A program made the position numbers and the translations under genes. From NCBI RefSeq assembly GCF_040227235.1, contig NZ_JBELNZ010000001.1:682001-746000 (forward strand): a stretch of DNA of 64,000 nucleotides, in the 5' to 3' direction. The notes under the pieces were generated by a model, which had not been told where the DNA came from, ran no database searches, and saw only the letters and a program-made list of their open reading frames with translations. Position 1 is the first letter of the stretch, and each line of letters begins with the position of its first letter. This DNA is from Parafrigoribacterium_A soli. Its GTDB lineage: Bacteria > Actinomycetota > Actinomycetes > Actinomycetales > Microbacteriaceae. Shown piece by piece: positions 52,217-61,647 of this stretch.

Positions 52217-55200
52217 ATGTCTGCCGACGAAGTCACGATGCTTGCCCAGAGCCGAACCGAACTGGGCGAGGCCGCTGTCGAACTTGCCACCCGCTGGGTG
52301 CGCGAGGGCGCCCAGGCGAGCGCCGATCCAGCGGCCGAACGCCTCGCCGGAGTGCTCAAAGACCCGAACGGTCTCGACTTCACGATCGGTTTCGTCGACC
52401 GCGTGGTGCGCCCGCACGACCTGCGCGTCGCCGGCAGGAACCTGCGCGCGGTCGCACGCAAGACGCCGCGATTTCTGCCCTGGTACATGCGTGCCACCAT
52501 CCGGCTCGGCGGACTCTTCGGACCGATGCTGCCGGGCATCGTTGTGCCGATCTCCCGCAGGGTGCTTCGCCGGATGGTGGGTCACCTCATCGTCGATGCC
52601 ACGCCGGCGAGGCTCGGGCCCGCCATCGCGAAGCTGCGCGCGGGTGGCGCGCGCCTGAACCTCAACCTGCTCGGCGAGGCGGTGCTCGGTGAGGGCGAGG
52701 CCGCGCGCCGGCTCGAGGGAACGCGGGCGCTGCTCGCCCGCGACGACGTCGACTACGTCTCGATCAAGGTCTCCTCCGTCGTGAGCCAGCTCTCGATGTG
52801 GGCCTTCGACGAGGCGGTCGACGAGATCGTGCACCGCCTCACTCCGCTGTTCGAACTGGCCGCAGCCGGCCCGACCCCCAAGTTCATCAACCTGGACATG
52901 GAGGAGTTTAAGGACCTCGACCTGACCATCGCGGTGTTCCGGCGCATCCTCGACCAGCCGCAGTTGCTCACGCTCGAGGCGGGCATCGTGCTGCAGGCCT
53001 ACCTGCCCGACGCGCTCGGCGCGATGCAGGGACTGAACGAGTGGGCATCCGCTCGACTGGCCCAGGGCGGGGCGCCGATCAAGGTGCGACTCGTCAAGGG
53101 CGCGAATCTCGCGATGGAGCATGTGGACGCCGCGATGCACGGCTGGCCGCTCGCGACGTGGGCCTCCAAGCGCGAGACCGACACGAACTACCTGCGCGTG
53201 CTCGACTGGGCACTCACGCCGGAGCGCGCCGCGGCGGTCAAGATCGGTGTGGCCGGCCACAACCTCTTCGATGTCGCCTTCGCCTGGCTGCTCGCCGGCG
53301 AGCGCGGCGTGCGCGACCGCATCGAGTTCGAGATGCTGCTGGGCATGGCGACCGGGCAGGCGGATGCCGTCAAGCGGGAGGTGGGCGGCCTTCTGCTCTA
53401 CACACCCGTGGTTCGCCCGAGCGAATTCGATGTGGCGATCGCCTACCTCATCCGTCGTCTGGAGGAGAACGCGAGCGAGGACAACTTCATGTCAGCCGTG
53501 TTCGAACTGCACAGCGACCGTTCGCTCTTCGAGCGGGAGCGCGAGCGGTTCATTGCCTCGGTGGAGGGACTCAGCGAACCCGCGCCGACGACGAATCGCA
53601 CGCAGGACCGCACGGCAACGCCCGTCCCGACCGAGGTGGAGGGCTTCCGCAACGAGCCGGACACCGACCCGGCCATCGCCGCGAACCGGGCGTGGGGTCG
53701 CGACATCCTGTCTCGGGCGCAGGAGTCCACCCTCGGCGCCGAGGCCATCGAGAGGGCCACAATCTCGGATGCCGACACCCTCGATCGCACGATCGAGACG
53801 GCAGCGAAGGCTGGCGCGGCCTGGGGTGCGCTGCCCGCGAGTGAGCGCGCCCGCATCCTGCACCGCGCGGGACAGGAACTCGCTGCCAGCCGCGCCGACC
53901 TCATCGAGGTCATGGCGAGCGAGACGGGCAAGACCATCGCGGAGGGCGACCCCGAGGTGAGCGAGGCGACCGATTTCGCCCACTACTACGCGGAGCAGGC
54001 CCTCCTGCTCGAGCGGGTCGAGGGTGCCACCTTCGTGCCGTTCAACCTCACCGTGGTCACGCCGCCGTGGAACTTCCCGGTCGCCATCCCGGCCGGATCG
54101 GTGCTCGCCGCGCTGGCCGCGGGCAGCGCCGTCATCATCAAGCCCGCCGCGCTCTCCCAGCGCTCCGGTGCGGTCATGGTCGAGGCACTCTGGCGCGCCG
54201 GGGTGCCGAAGGACGTGCTTACCCTCGTGCAGCTGAGCGAACGCGACTTCGGACAGCAGCTCGTCTCGCATCCGCTCGTCGACCAGGTGATTCTCACCGG
54301 CGGCTACGAGACAGCGGAACTGTTCCGCTCCTGGCGACACGACCTCCGCCTGCACGCGGAGACCAGCGGCAAGAACACCATCATCGTCACGCCGAGCGCG
54401 GACTTCGACCTCGCCGCCGCCGATGTCGTGAAGTCCGCCTTCGGCCACGCCGGGCAGAAGTGCTCCGCAGCGAGCCTCGTGATCCTCGTGGGCTCCGTGG
54501 CGCGCTCCGAGCGCTTCCTCGGTCAGCTCGTGGATGCGGCCTCCTCACTGCGGGTCGGGTATCCGCAGAGCGCAACCAGCCAGATGGGCCCGATCATTGA
54601 GCCGGCGAGCGGCAAGCTGCTGCGCGCGCTCACCACGCTCGACGGCGGCGAGCAGTGGCTCGTGCAGCCGAAGCAGCTCGACGAGAGCGGCAAGCTCTGG
54701 TCACCGGGCATCCGCACGAACGTGCAGCCGGGCTCGGAGTTCCACCTCACCGAGTACTTCGGTCCCGTGCTCGGCATCATGCAGGCCCGCACGCTCGCCG
54801 AAGCGATCGAACTGCAGCGCGCGATCGACTACGGCCTCACCTCCGGCCTGCACTCGCTCGACCCGGCCGAGCTCGCGCAGTGGCTCGACGGCGTCGAGGC
54901 CGGCAACCTCTACGTGAATCGCGGCATCACCGGTGCGATCGTGCAGCGCCAACCCTTCGGCGGCTGGAAGCGCTCGAGCGTGGGCGCGGGCGCGAAGGCC
55001 GGCGGCCCCAACTACCTGTTCGGTCTCGGTCAGTGGGTTCCGGATGCCGCTGCCGCGGCCCCCGCAGAACACCGCATCGCTCCTGAGGTGGGCGCGCTGC
55101 TCTCGGCGGCGAAGCCCGATCTCGACGAGGAGCAGTGGCGCTGGCTGCGGGACTCGGCGCTCCGGGATGCCGCGGCCTGGGACGAGGAGTTTGGCCTTGT

Positions 55201-55660
55201 GCGCGACGCGTCCGGGGTGGGGGTGGAGCGCAACCTGTTCCGGTATCTGCCGATGCCGGTCACTGTGCGGCACAGCCAGGGTGCACGCTTCGCCGAGCTC
55301 GTGCGGGTGCTCGCCGCGGCGAGGCTCGCGGGCGCACCTGTGGAGTTGAGTTCCGCGGTCCCGCTCCCGGCGGGGCTCGCGACGGAACTCGACGGGGTCA
55401 GCGTCATGGTCGAGAGCGAAGCGGACTGGCTCGCGAGGGCGGACCGCGGAGAATTGGCGACCAGCCGCATCCGGCTCATTGGCGGCGACCGCACGGCCTT
55501 CGCCGAGGCGACCGGTGGCGACCCCGACCTCGCCGTCTACGCCGCGCCCGTCACGACAGCGGGGCGCGTGGAGCTGCTGCCGTTCTTGCACGAGCAGGCC
55601 ATCAGCATCACCGCTCACCGTTTTGGCAACCCCGATGAACTCTCGGCCGGGGTCATCTGA
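52217..55660 (+). CDS. putA: Bifunctional proline dehydrogenase / L-glutamate-gamma-semialdehyde dehydrogenase
   Basis: A 1147-aa PutA converting proline to glutamate in two steps with FAD and NAD+. The proline dehydrogenase barrel is at about 85-430 (INLDMEEFKDLDLT, VRLVKGANLAMEH, YLRVLDWALTP). The aldehyde dehydrogenase is at about 510-985 (catalytic Cys in GHAGQKCSAAS, PWNFPVAIPAG, QRQPFGGWKRSSVG). A C-terminal region (about 985-1147) continues the trifunctional-type tail but lacks an RHH domain. ATG 52217 is used; GTG 52205 is in frame and possible. A decayed copy of its 3' end is found at 57290-57582. Confidence 0.96.
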   Translation: MSADEVTMLAQSRTELGEAAVELATRWVREGAQASADPAAERLAGVLKDPNGLDFTIGFVDRVVRPHDLRVAGRNLRAVARKTPRFLPWYMRATIRLGGLFGPMLPGIVVPISRRVLRRMVGHLIVDATPARLGPAIAKLRAGGARLNLNLLGEAVLGEGEAARRLEGTRALLARDDVDYVSIKVSSVVSQLSMWAFDEAVDEIVHRLTPLFELAAAGPTPKFINLDMEEFKDLDLTIAVFRRILDQPQLLTLEAGIVLQAYLPDALGAMQGLNEWASARLAQGGAPIKVRLVKGANLAMEHVDAAMHGWPLATWASKRETDTNYLRVLDWALTPERAAAVKIGVAGHNLFDVAFAWLLAGERGVRDRIEFEMLLGMATGQADAVKREVGGLLLYTPVVRPSEFDVAIAYLIRRLEENASEDNFMSAVFELHSDRSLFERERERFIASVEGLSEPAPTTNRTQDRTATPVPTEVEGFRNEPDTDPAIAANRAWGRDILSRAQESTLGAEAIERATISDADTLDRTIETAAKAGAAWGALPASERARILHRAGQELAASRADLIEVMASETGKTIAEGDPEVSEATDFAHYYAEQALLLERVEGATFVPFNLTVVTPPWNFPVAIPAGSVLAALAAGSAVIIKPAALSQRSGAVMVEALWRAGVPKDVLTLVQLSERDFGQQLVSHPLVDQVILTGGYETAELFRSWRHDLRLHAETSGKNTIIVTPSADFDLAAADVVKSAFGHAGQKCSAASLVILVGSVARSERFLGQLVDAASSLRVGYPQSATSQMGPIIEPASGKLLRALTTLDGGEQWLVQPKQLDESGKLWSPGIRTNVQPGSEFHLTEYFGPVLGIMQARTLAEAIELQRAIDYGLTSGLHSLDPAELAQWLDGVEAGNLYVNRGITGAIVQRQPFGGWKRSSVGAGAKAGGPNYLFGLGQWVPDAAAAAPAEHRIAPEVGALLSAAKPDLDEEQWRWLRDSALRDAAAWDEEFGLVRDASGVGVERNLFRYLPMPVTVRHSQGARFAELVRVLAAARLAGAPVELSSAVPLPAGLATELDGVSVMVESEADWLARADRGELATSRIRLIGGDRTAFAEATGGDPDLAVYAAPVTTAGRVELLPFLHEQAISITAHRFGNPDELSAGVI

Positions 55661-55962
55661 TACGCGTCATCGACCATGATCGGTAGCCTATCGCGAGCAA
55701 GTCTAAGCGGCGACTGCCACGGCTCGCGGTTCCGTGGGACAAGTTATTCGCACCGATGCCAGTCACTGACGGCGCGTTCCTGCCTGTGCGATCACATGAA
55801 TATCATCTCGGTCCATGCGCTGAAAATTCGCGATAGTCACAATCTCCTCGTATCGACGATCAAGGCTAGTTCGGTCAGGAGGCGGCAACCGGTATCACAG
55901 GTCACTAACTCGAGGGATGCAGCCGAATCGAGGCATGAAGTCGTGCCGGCCTTCCATTGGAG
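55661..55962. other. Intergenic region, nothing recognised
   Basis: About 300 bases between the putA stop and a small membrane-protein gene. Base composition is visibly lower in GC than the flanks, as in the rest of the 55.7-57.3 kb patch. No tRNA, hairpin or convincing ORF was seen; a 104-codon plus-strand ORF has untypical composition. Confidence 0.6.
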
Positions 55963-56172
55963 TCACTCCTGCCGACTCCCTTCGTCGTGATCCCGCGCCA
56001 CTTGCTTGCCACGCGACTCGGACCGACCGAGCAGCGCGGCAAGCAGTGAGCCGGCAATGAACGTGGCGGCGACTACCAGAAATTTGATAGGCGGCCCGAC
56101 TTCCTCGCTAAGAACGAATCCAATCACCGCAAAAACGCCGAGTCCAAATAGCCCCGCAGCAAGACGAATCAT
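55963..56172 (-). CDS. Small membrane protein, hypothetical
   Basis: A 69-aa protein with two predicted TM helices (about 2-22 and 30-49: RLAAGLFGLGVFAVIGFVL, FLVVAATFIAGSLLAALLG) and a charged tail (RSESRGKQVARDHDEGSRQE). AGGTGAAGGC precedes its ATG. No family is recognised. It follows the secreted-protein gene on the same strand by 36 bases and may be cotranscribed. Confidence 0.5.
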   Translation of the reverse strand: MIRLAAGLFGLGVFAVIGFVLSEEVGPPIKFLVVAATFIAGSLLAALLGRSESRGKQVARDHDEGSRQE

Positions 56173-56208
56173 GCCTTCACCTTAGCCAACGTTTCTTCTC
56201 TAGCTACT

Positions 56209-57102
56209 TCACCAGTTATAGGTTGAGATACCGCTGGAACGCTGCAATCTGGCTGGTGAACCACTGTAGGACACCGAAAATCCATTCCAACTCGCGCTAA
56301 CGCCTGCAACGCTCCCGCCATCCTGATTGTGCTCATAAGTGAACTGGCCGCTAGGCGAATAGGGCCCGCAAAACGCTTGAAGGCCCAGCTCCACTTGGCC
56401 GTTATCCGCATTCATGACGAATCCTGACGTTGTGTCTCGGATTCCCCAGACTGGAGCGTGGGTCCCCACCCCGGCGTCATACAGATATCCGGCAGCATCA
56501 TGATGAGTATACGTATAGTCCAGTACCTGAATCTGCTCGTTCGACATCTCGTAGCACCCCGGAATTTCAAGACGGATGGAGGCCATGTCGTCGGGATCAG
56601 ATCCATTCACGTAGTCATCCCTGAAATCCCAGCCTCCGATAGCGGCAAGGTACCTTTTTCCGTTGACAATTGGCGAAGGCAGCCACGCAAACGACACCGA
56701 GAAAGCGTCCACAGGGACGCTCTGAATGCTATACACAGTTTTCAGCTTGGCCCCAGCAGGTACGACGGCCCGCTGACTCATGATTGATTGAGCCTCAGAG
56801 CCGGTCAAAGTGTGATCCACCCCATTTAGCCGCACCGACATCGTTGCACCGTACAGGCGTTGAGCGAGCGCTTCGGTACCCGCCAGATCGCCCGGATGAC
56901 TGCGTAAGTAGCCCCGGACCTCCTCCCATTGTGTGTCTGCAACTGGATCGCCCAAATCTTCAGTAACCTGCCGGCGCAACTCGGTCGCGGTGGCCGGTCC
57001 ATGCGCGTCAGGCCTAGCGCTCGCAGATTCAACGCCGCTTGCGCTTAGTGCGAGTAATGCGGCGCAAAATGCGGCGGCAATCGTTACTGAGTGAGACTTC
57101 AT
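56209..57102 (-). CDS. Secreted protein of unknown function
   Basis: A 297-aa protein with a signal peptide (MKSHSVTIAAAFCAALLALS, cleavage near SASA-RP). The mature part is Gly/Tyr/Ser-rich, beta-like, with two Cys (IPGCYEMS and AFCGPYS), no known domain and no catalytic motif I recognise. AGGAGG lies 6 nt before ATG 57102. Base composition is clearly less GC-rich than the chromosome around it, which suggests acquisition. It lies in a 1.6-kb patch bounded by putA and its broken copy. Confidence 0.65.
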   Translation of the reverse strand: MKSHSVTIAAAFCAALLALSASGVESASARPDAHGPATATELRRQVTEDLGDPVADTQWEEVRGYLRSHPGDLAGTEALAQRLYGATMSVRLNGVDHTLTGSEAQSIMSQRAVVPAGAKLKTVYSIQSVPVDAFSVSFAWLPSPIVNGKRYLAAIGGWDFRDDYVNGSDPDDMASIRLEIPGCYEMSNEQIQVLDYTYTHHDAAGYLYDAGVGTHAPVWGIRDTTSGFVMNADNGQVELGLQAFCGPYSPSGQFTYEHNQDGGSVAGVSASWNGFSVSYSGSPARLQRSSGISTYNW

Positions 57103-57289
57103 CGCGGTCCTCCTAGTTGTAGCGCACGAAGTCGCCCTGCGCGGGTCACCGCGCACGCGTGAATTAGTTGATGTCTTTTCAAGCTAATTCGTCTACGTCT
57201 CAACGTCAGTCCGTCTTTATGAGGACAAACCTCGTTATATATGGCCGAAGCTGAGCGAGCCGAAGAAGCTCGATGACGATCGCCACTGG

Positions 57290-57582
57290 CCGCTGCATCA
57301 CGGGCGCCATCGTGCAGCGGCAACCCTTCGGCAGTTGGAAGCGCTCGAGCGTGGGCGCCGGCACGAAGACGGCAGCTCAGCTTTCTATTCGGCCTCAGAC
57401 AGTGGGTTCCTGATGCCGCTGCCGGCGCCCGCGGAACACCACATCGCCCAGAGGTGGGTGCGCTGCTCTCCGCGAAGCCCGATCTGGACGACTAGCAGTG
57501 GCGCTGGGTGCAGGACTCGGCACTCAGCGGTGCCGCCCACCGCATTGGCAACCCCGACGAGCTGTCGGTCGGCGTCATCTAG
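57290..57582 (+). pseudogene. Decayed partial copy of the putA 3' end
   Basis: Matches putA from about 54925 onwards: QRQPFGSWKRSSVG is recognisable, with frameshifts, then a stretch matching WVPDAAAAAPAEHRIAPEVG in pieces, an in-frame stop (GACGACTAG where putA has GACGAGGAG) and a jump to the final HRIGNPDELSVGVI, where putA has HRFGNPDELSAGVI. More than 400 bases in the middle of the tail are deleted. Not translatable. Confidence 0.88.
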
Positions 57583-57627
57583 CCGCAACACGTCCCGGTC
57601 TCGATACGACTGCTCCTTCGTCGCGGT

Positions 57628-58614
57628 CTACTCGACCAGCGTTACGGGCTCACCCGTCGCGAGCGACTCGCGCGCGGCGAGCGCCACGGCGAGAGCCAAC
57701 ACTGCCGCATCGGTGGGGCAGAACTCGGGCTCGACTCCGTCGCGCACGCAGTCGAGGAAGTATTGCGCCTGGCGCGCGTAGGGATTGCCCGACTCGATCC
57801 GATGATTCGCGAGTCCATCCACGATGAGGCGATAGCGGTCGTTGCCGGCCGGCGTGACGGCGCCAGTGGGTGAACCGGTGAAGCGATGGTCGGCGAGACC
57901 GCGGCTGCCGAGCACCTCGATCGACGACGCGAACGGGAATTCCGGCGGCAGCCCCATGAACGACACCACCTGGCCCACGCCGCCGCCCTCGTAGTCGACG
58001 CGGACCTCGATCGGGCCGTCCGCTCGCACGCGCCGCGCGGATGCCGTGAGGGGCGTGCCGAGAAAGAGGTTCAGCTGATCGAAGTCGTGGATGGCGAAAT
58101 CGACGACGACGCCGCCGGACTTCGACTCGTCGTGCCACCACGACGACGGACCGGGCGTGGCGCTCAGCCGCTCCGCCCGAGCCGACAGCACCGTACCGAG
58201 CGCGCCGGCCTCGACCTGCTCCCGGATCGCCCGGTAGCCGTCGAAGAAGCGCACGACGTGCGCGACCATGAGCATCCCGGAACTTCGCGACGCCGCCTCC
58301 CGGATCGCGAGAGCATCCTCCACCGTAAGCGCGATGGGCTTCTCGAGCAGCACGTTCCGTCCCGCCTCGAGGCAGCGAATGGCGAGGTCCGCGTGGGTCG
58401 GAGTGGGCGTGCAGATCGACACGATGTCGACGTCGGGGTCCGCCAACACCGTCGCGAGGTCCGTGACGAAGGTCGCGGCAGGGGCATCCGCGACCGGCAC
58501 CGGAGCGCCCGGGGCGCAGACATAACGGATGCGGTCGCCGAGCCCGATGTCGTTCCAGGCCCGAGCGTGGGCGCGCGCCATGCCGCCCTGTCCGATGATC
58601 GCTATGGCTGTCAC
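57628..58614 (-). CDS. Gfo/Idh/MocA family oxidoreductase
   Basis: A 328-aa NAD(P)-dependent sugar dehydrogenase type: IIGQGGMARAHARAW (Rossmann), VLLEKPIALT with the conserved Lys-Pro, and the catalytic-site His/Asp in DFAIHDFDQL. The start is GTG 58614, overlapping the DUF5107 gene stop by 4 bases. The substrate is probably a sugar or sugar-acid derivative tied to the amino-sugar locus. Confidence 0.9.
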   Translation of the reverse strand: MTAIAIIGQGGMARAHARAWNDIGLGDRIRYVCAPGAPVPVADAPAATFVTDLATVLADPDVDIVSICTPTPTHADLAIRCLEAGRNVLLEKPIALTVEDALAIREAASRSSGMLMVAHVVRFFDGYRAIREQVEAGALGTVLSARAERLSATPGPSSWWHDESKSGGVVVDFAIHDFDQLNLFLGTPLTASARRVRADGPIEVRVDYEGGGVGQVVSFMGLPPEFPFASSIEVLGSRGLADHRFTGSPTGAVTPAGNDRYRLIVDGLANHRIESGNPYARQAQYFLDCVRDGVEPEFCPTDAAVLALAVALAARESLATGEPVTLVE

Positions 58615-60539
58615 GGCGGGCCCTCCTCGTTCATGCTGAACTGGTACTCCGGCGGCACGGCGAGCCCGGGGCAGACCCGCAGCCACAGCTCCGCCATGGC
58701 GTTCTCGCCCTCCCGCAGGTCGGCGACCTCGATGCCCGCGCGCAGAATCGCGGCAGCCCGATCGTTCTGCCCGTCGAGGGCGAGCGCCTGTGCCTCGAGC
58801 AGCAGAATGCGCCCAGGGCGATCGCCCGGAAAGCGTGCGATGAGGCTCAGCGCGAGAACGGCCACTCCCTGGCGGATCGCGGCCGCAGCTGCCTCGATGA
58901 GCAACGAGACGCTGCCCGGTTCGAGCTCGCAGGCGAGTCGGTAGTGGTCGAGCCCGGCGTCGCGCTCTCCCGCCGCGAGCGCGAACATGGCGAGGCCGCG
59001 GTGAGCGATCGCCGCCGGTGCGGGTTCGACCGGGGGCAGCGCGATCGCCCGCACGTAGAGCTCGCGCGCCTGCGCGACAGCGCCGCGCGCGTGGGCCATC
59101 ACCGCACGGTGAGTGAGAGCCTGTGCCGTCTCAGGCTGCCGCGCGAGCAGCACCTCCCAATCTTCGCCGCGCACGAAACCCGCCGAACCGCGAAACGGCG
59201 CCCCTTCGAGCAGGTCGAGCCACGGTTGTTGCTCGCCGCCGATCGTGGCGCGGCCGAACGGTGTGCCGCGCTCATCAATCCAGCCGAGGTCGGCGCGGGC
59301 ACGACGGGCTGCCTCGAGCGCTCCCCAGCCGCTGCCCTCGACGATGCCGACGCTCGGTTCGAGGTTGGCGAACGTCGCCGCCGTGGCTAGTGCGGCATCC
59401 AGCTCGCGTTCGCCGATGAGAGCCGCGACCCGTTCCTCGCCATGCTCGACCGCCGCCGCCCAATCGCCGTGAGCGAGTGCCGGATCGACGGCGGCGTTGC
59501 CATAGGCCTCGACCCAGCTCCACTCGGCGCCGGCGGGCAACTCGAGGTGCTGGAACTGGGTCTGCGCGAGCCCCGCCTGAATCTCCGCATAGTTCCCGCC
59601 ATCCGGAGTGAGCCAGCGTTGCCAGCGTTCGCCGCCCTCGCCCGTGCCCCAGACGAAGAGCTTGCGCCCGCGAAGCGCGCTCGTGGAGACGATGGCGAGG
59701 CCGTCACCGCGCTCGTCGGCGGCGAGCACCCAGCGCCGCTGGGTCGCGGGGAGATCGAAGAAGAAGTCCCGCGCCCTGGCATTCCGCGTTGGCCAGGTGC
59801 AGTCGATGCCGTCGTCGTCGGTTGCTGTGACGCGCGAGATGCCGCCGTCGTAGTTGCTGGCGAAGGCGGAGTCGGCGGGCACGATGACCCTGCTGTGCGG
59901 CGACTGCGGCACAGCGGCATTCGTCCACCAGTACATGGGAACGGCAGACGCGTTCGGGTTGCGCAGGCGCACGGCGGCGAGCAGCGCGGCCGAGCCCTCG
60001 GGCAGCCAGGCGTCGATCTGGTAGACGACCTCGCGCAGGCGATCGAACTCCCACATCCTGAGCACCTCCGTGCCCTCCGGGGTACGAACGATCGCCGCAT
60101 GAAGTGGGCTGCAGGTGCCGGGCGAGTGGCCGCGCGTGCCGATGTTCCACTCGATGCCGCCGGCGAACCACGCGTTGCGCAGACCCAGGTTCGCGAACTG
60201 GATGGTGCCCGGCGAGTGCAGCAATTGCTTGCCGCTCGCCTTGTCGACAAGCTCCCAGAGCCTGCCGCCGAGCTCCGGCAGAAACACGGCCCGCACGCGC
60301 TCGTTCTCGAGCACGACCGTCGTGAGCTCGCGTTCGGCGCGATCACGCCGATAGCCCGCCTGTTCCCTATAGGGGTACTGGTTGGCCGGATTGCCGAAGC
60401 GGGATCCCTCGATGATCTCCAGCGGGATGTCGCTCGCGATCTGGTAGGGACTCTCCAGCGGTGCCCCGACCATCGGCAGCGGATTCTCCTCGCCCAGCTC
60501 CGCCACCGAGAAGGCCCGGCTTTCCACTCGCAGACTCAT
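58611..60539 (-). CDS. DUF5107 domain protein with C-terminal TPR region
   Basis: A 642-aa cytoplasmic protein. The N-terminal half is the DUF5107 beta-sandwich (FLPELGGRLWELVDKASGKQ, AGGIEWNIGTRGHSPG, MYWWTNAAV), as in GH-associated galactose-mutarotase-like proteins. The C-terminal half (about 400-630) is helical TPR-like repeats. DUF5107 proteins are linked with carbohydrate use, function not settled. Downstream is the Gfo/Idh gene (4-base overlap), upstream the kinase gene 13 bases away. Confidence 0.87.
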   Translation of the reverse strand: MSLRVESRAFSVAELGEENPLPMVGAPLESPYQIASDIPLEIIEGSRFGNPANQYPYREQAGYRRDRAERELTTVVLENERVRAVFLPELGGRLWELVDKASGKQLLHSPGTIQFANLGLRNAWFAGGIEWNIGTRGHSPGTCSPLHAAIVRTPEGTEVLRMWEFDRLREVVYQIDAWLPEGSAALLAAVRLRNPNASAVPMYWWTNAAVPQSPHSRVIVPADSAFASNYDGGISRVTATDDDGIDCTWPTRNARARDFFFDLPATQRRWVLAADERGDGLAIVSTSALRGRKLFVWGTGEGGERWQRWLTPDGGNYAEIQAGLAQTQFQHLELPAGAEWSWVEAYGNAAVDPALAHGDWAAAVEHGEERVAALIGERELDAALATAATFANLEPSVGIVEGSGWGALEAARRARADLGWIDERGTPFGRATIGGEQQPWLDLLEGAPFRGSAGFVRGEDWEVLLARQPETAQALTHRAVMAHARGAVAQARELYVRAIALPPVEPAPAAIAHRGLAMFALAAGERDAGLDHYRLACELEPGSVSLLIEAAAAAIRQGVAVLALSLIARFPGDRPGRILLLEAQALALDGQNDRAAAILRAGIEVADLREGENAMAELWLRVCPGLAVPPEYQFSMNEEGPP

Positions 60540-60552
60540 GCCGCGCGCTCCC

Positions 60553-61554
60553 TCATGCCGCTTCGGTGATCGCGCGAAGCTCTGTGACGCCGTCGTTCAC
60601 GCGCGAGAACAGGGCGTCGTCGATCTCGATTCCGGCCTCGCGGAGTCCCAGCATCGCGGCGCCGACCACCCCGTCAACGACCGGAACCAGGACGGCGCCG
60701 CAGGCGGCATCCGCGAGGCTACCCTCGAAGATCTCCGGCGCCACTCGCATGCCCGCGGCCAGGATGCTGCCGCCGAGCACGATCGGGCCGCCGTCGTCTG
60801 GACCGCGAGTGGCGGCGAGCAGCTGCGCGAGGGCGTCGGCCGCGGCGGCGAGGATGTCGCGGGCCACCGGATCCTCCGCCGCGCCGAAGGCGAGGGGTGC
60901 GAGCCGCGCGAGGTCGACCGGGCGCAGCGCGTAGAGCTCCTCCATGAGTCGGATGAGAGCAAACGGCCGCCCGCGCAGGACGCTGACCGCGGGTTCGATC
61001 GCGAAGGAGGCGAGCACGCGCGCCGTGAGCACGGTCGCGGGGCCGAGCCCGTCGAGGTCGGCGACGACCGCTCGCGCCACGCGCTGCCCGATCCAGAATC
61101 CGGAGCCGTCGTCGCCCAGCAGCCAGCCGGTGCCGCCCCGGGTGAAGTCGAGCCTTCCCTCGGCGATCCGACCAGCGACCGCACCGGTGCCCGCGATCAG
61201 CGCCGAGCCCTCGCTCGCGATCGTTCCGGAGAAATAGGTGCCGAGGAGGTCGGGCTGCAGGATGGGCGCAGCCGCGAAGCCGAGCGCCGAGAGCCGCTCG
61301 CTCAGGCGCTCGGTGAAGGGTGCGGAGGTGGAGCCGGCGAGGGAGATGACGGCGAAGGAGCCCGGACCGGGCGCGGGTTGCCCACCGAGAGCGCCCTCCG
61401 CGGCGAGCGCGAGTTGGTCCACGGCGTGATCGATTCCGGCGGCCGTGGGGTTGCCCGTGCCCGCCCGCCCGTAGCCCAGGCAGCGCCCCGTGGCGTCGAG
61501 CGTGACCGCCCGCGTCGACGTGCCACCGGCATCCATCGCAAGAATCGTGGGCAT
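60553..61554 (-). CDS. N-acetylglucosamine kinase-like protein (BadF/BcrA ATPase family)
   Basis: A 333-aa ASKHA-fold kinase. The phosphate-1 loop is DAGGTSTRAV, the phosphate-2 loop ALIAGTGAVAG, and GTGWLLGDDGSGFWIG is the sugar-binding region of GlcNAc kinases of this family. It likely phosphorylates GlcNAc or a similar amino sugar after import. First gene of the kinase-DUF5107-Gfo/Idh operon and divergent from rpiR. Start ATG 61554. Confidence 0.88.
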   Translation of the reverse strand: MPTILAMDAGGTSTRAVTLDATGRCLGYGRAGTGNPTAAGIDHAVDQLALAAEGALGGQPAPGPGSFAVISLAGSTSAPFTERLSERLSALGFAAAPILQPDLLGTYFSGTIASEGSALIAGTGAVAGRIAEGRLDFTRGGTGWLLGDDGSGFWIGQRVARAVVADLDGLGPATVLTARVLASFAIEPAVSVLRGRPFALIRLMEELYALRPVDLARLAPLAFGAAEDPVARDILAAAADALAQLLAATRGPDDGGPIVLGGSILAAGMRVAPEIFEGSLADAACGAVLVPVVDGVVGAAMLGLREAGIEIDDALFSRVNDGVTELRAITEAA

Positions 61555-61597
61555 CGTTACCTGTTCGAAATAGCTGGCGCTTGAAGCACGCTGTAGT

Positions 61598-61614
61598 GTA
61601 AGAATGATTTTCAC
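61598..61614. promoter_or_regulatory. Candidate RpiR operator
   Basis: An imperfect palindrome, GTAAGAAT-G-ATTTTCAC (12 of 16 arm positions symmetric), midway between the divergent kinase and RpiR genes. RpiR-family regulators of amino-sugar genes use A/T-rich palindromes with TGAAA/TTTCA-type arms. Confidence 0.45.
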
Positions 61615-61647
61615 GGAACTCCAAAGGCGGAGAAAGGGATTCTCACA

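Noticed and set aside
55676..55990. 104-codon plus-strand ORF after putA
   Set aside because: Untypical composition, no good ribosome site, no domain, and it runs into the opposite gene.
57290..57582. Short aldehyde dehydrogenase gene
   Set aside because: Frameshifts and an internal stop; it is a remnant of putA.
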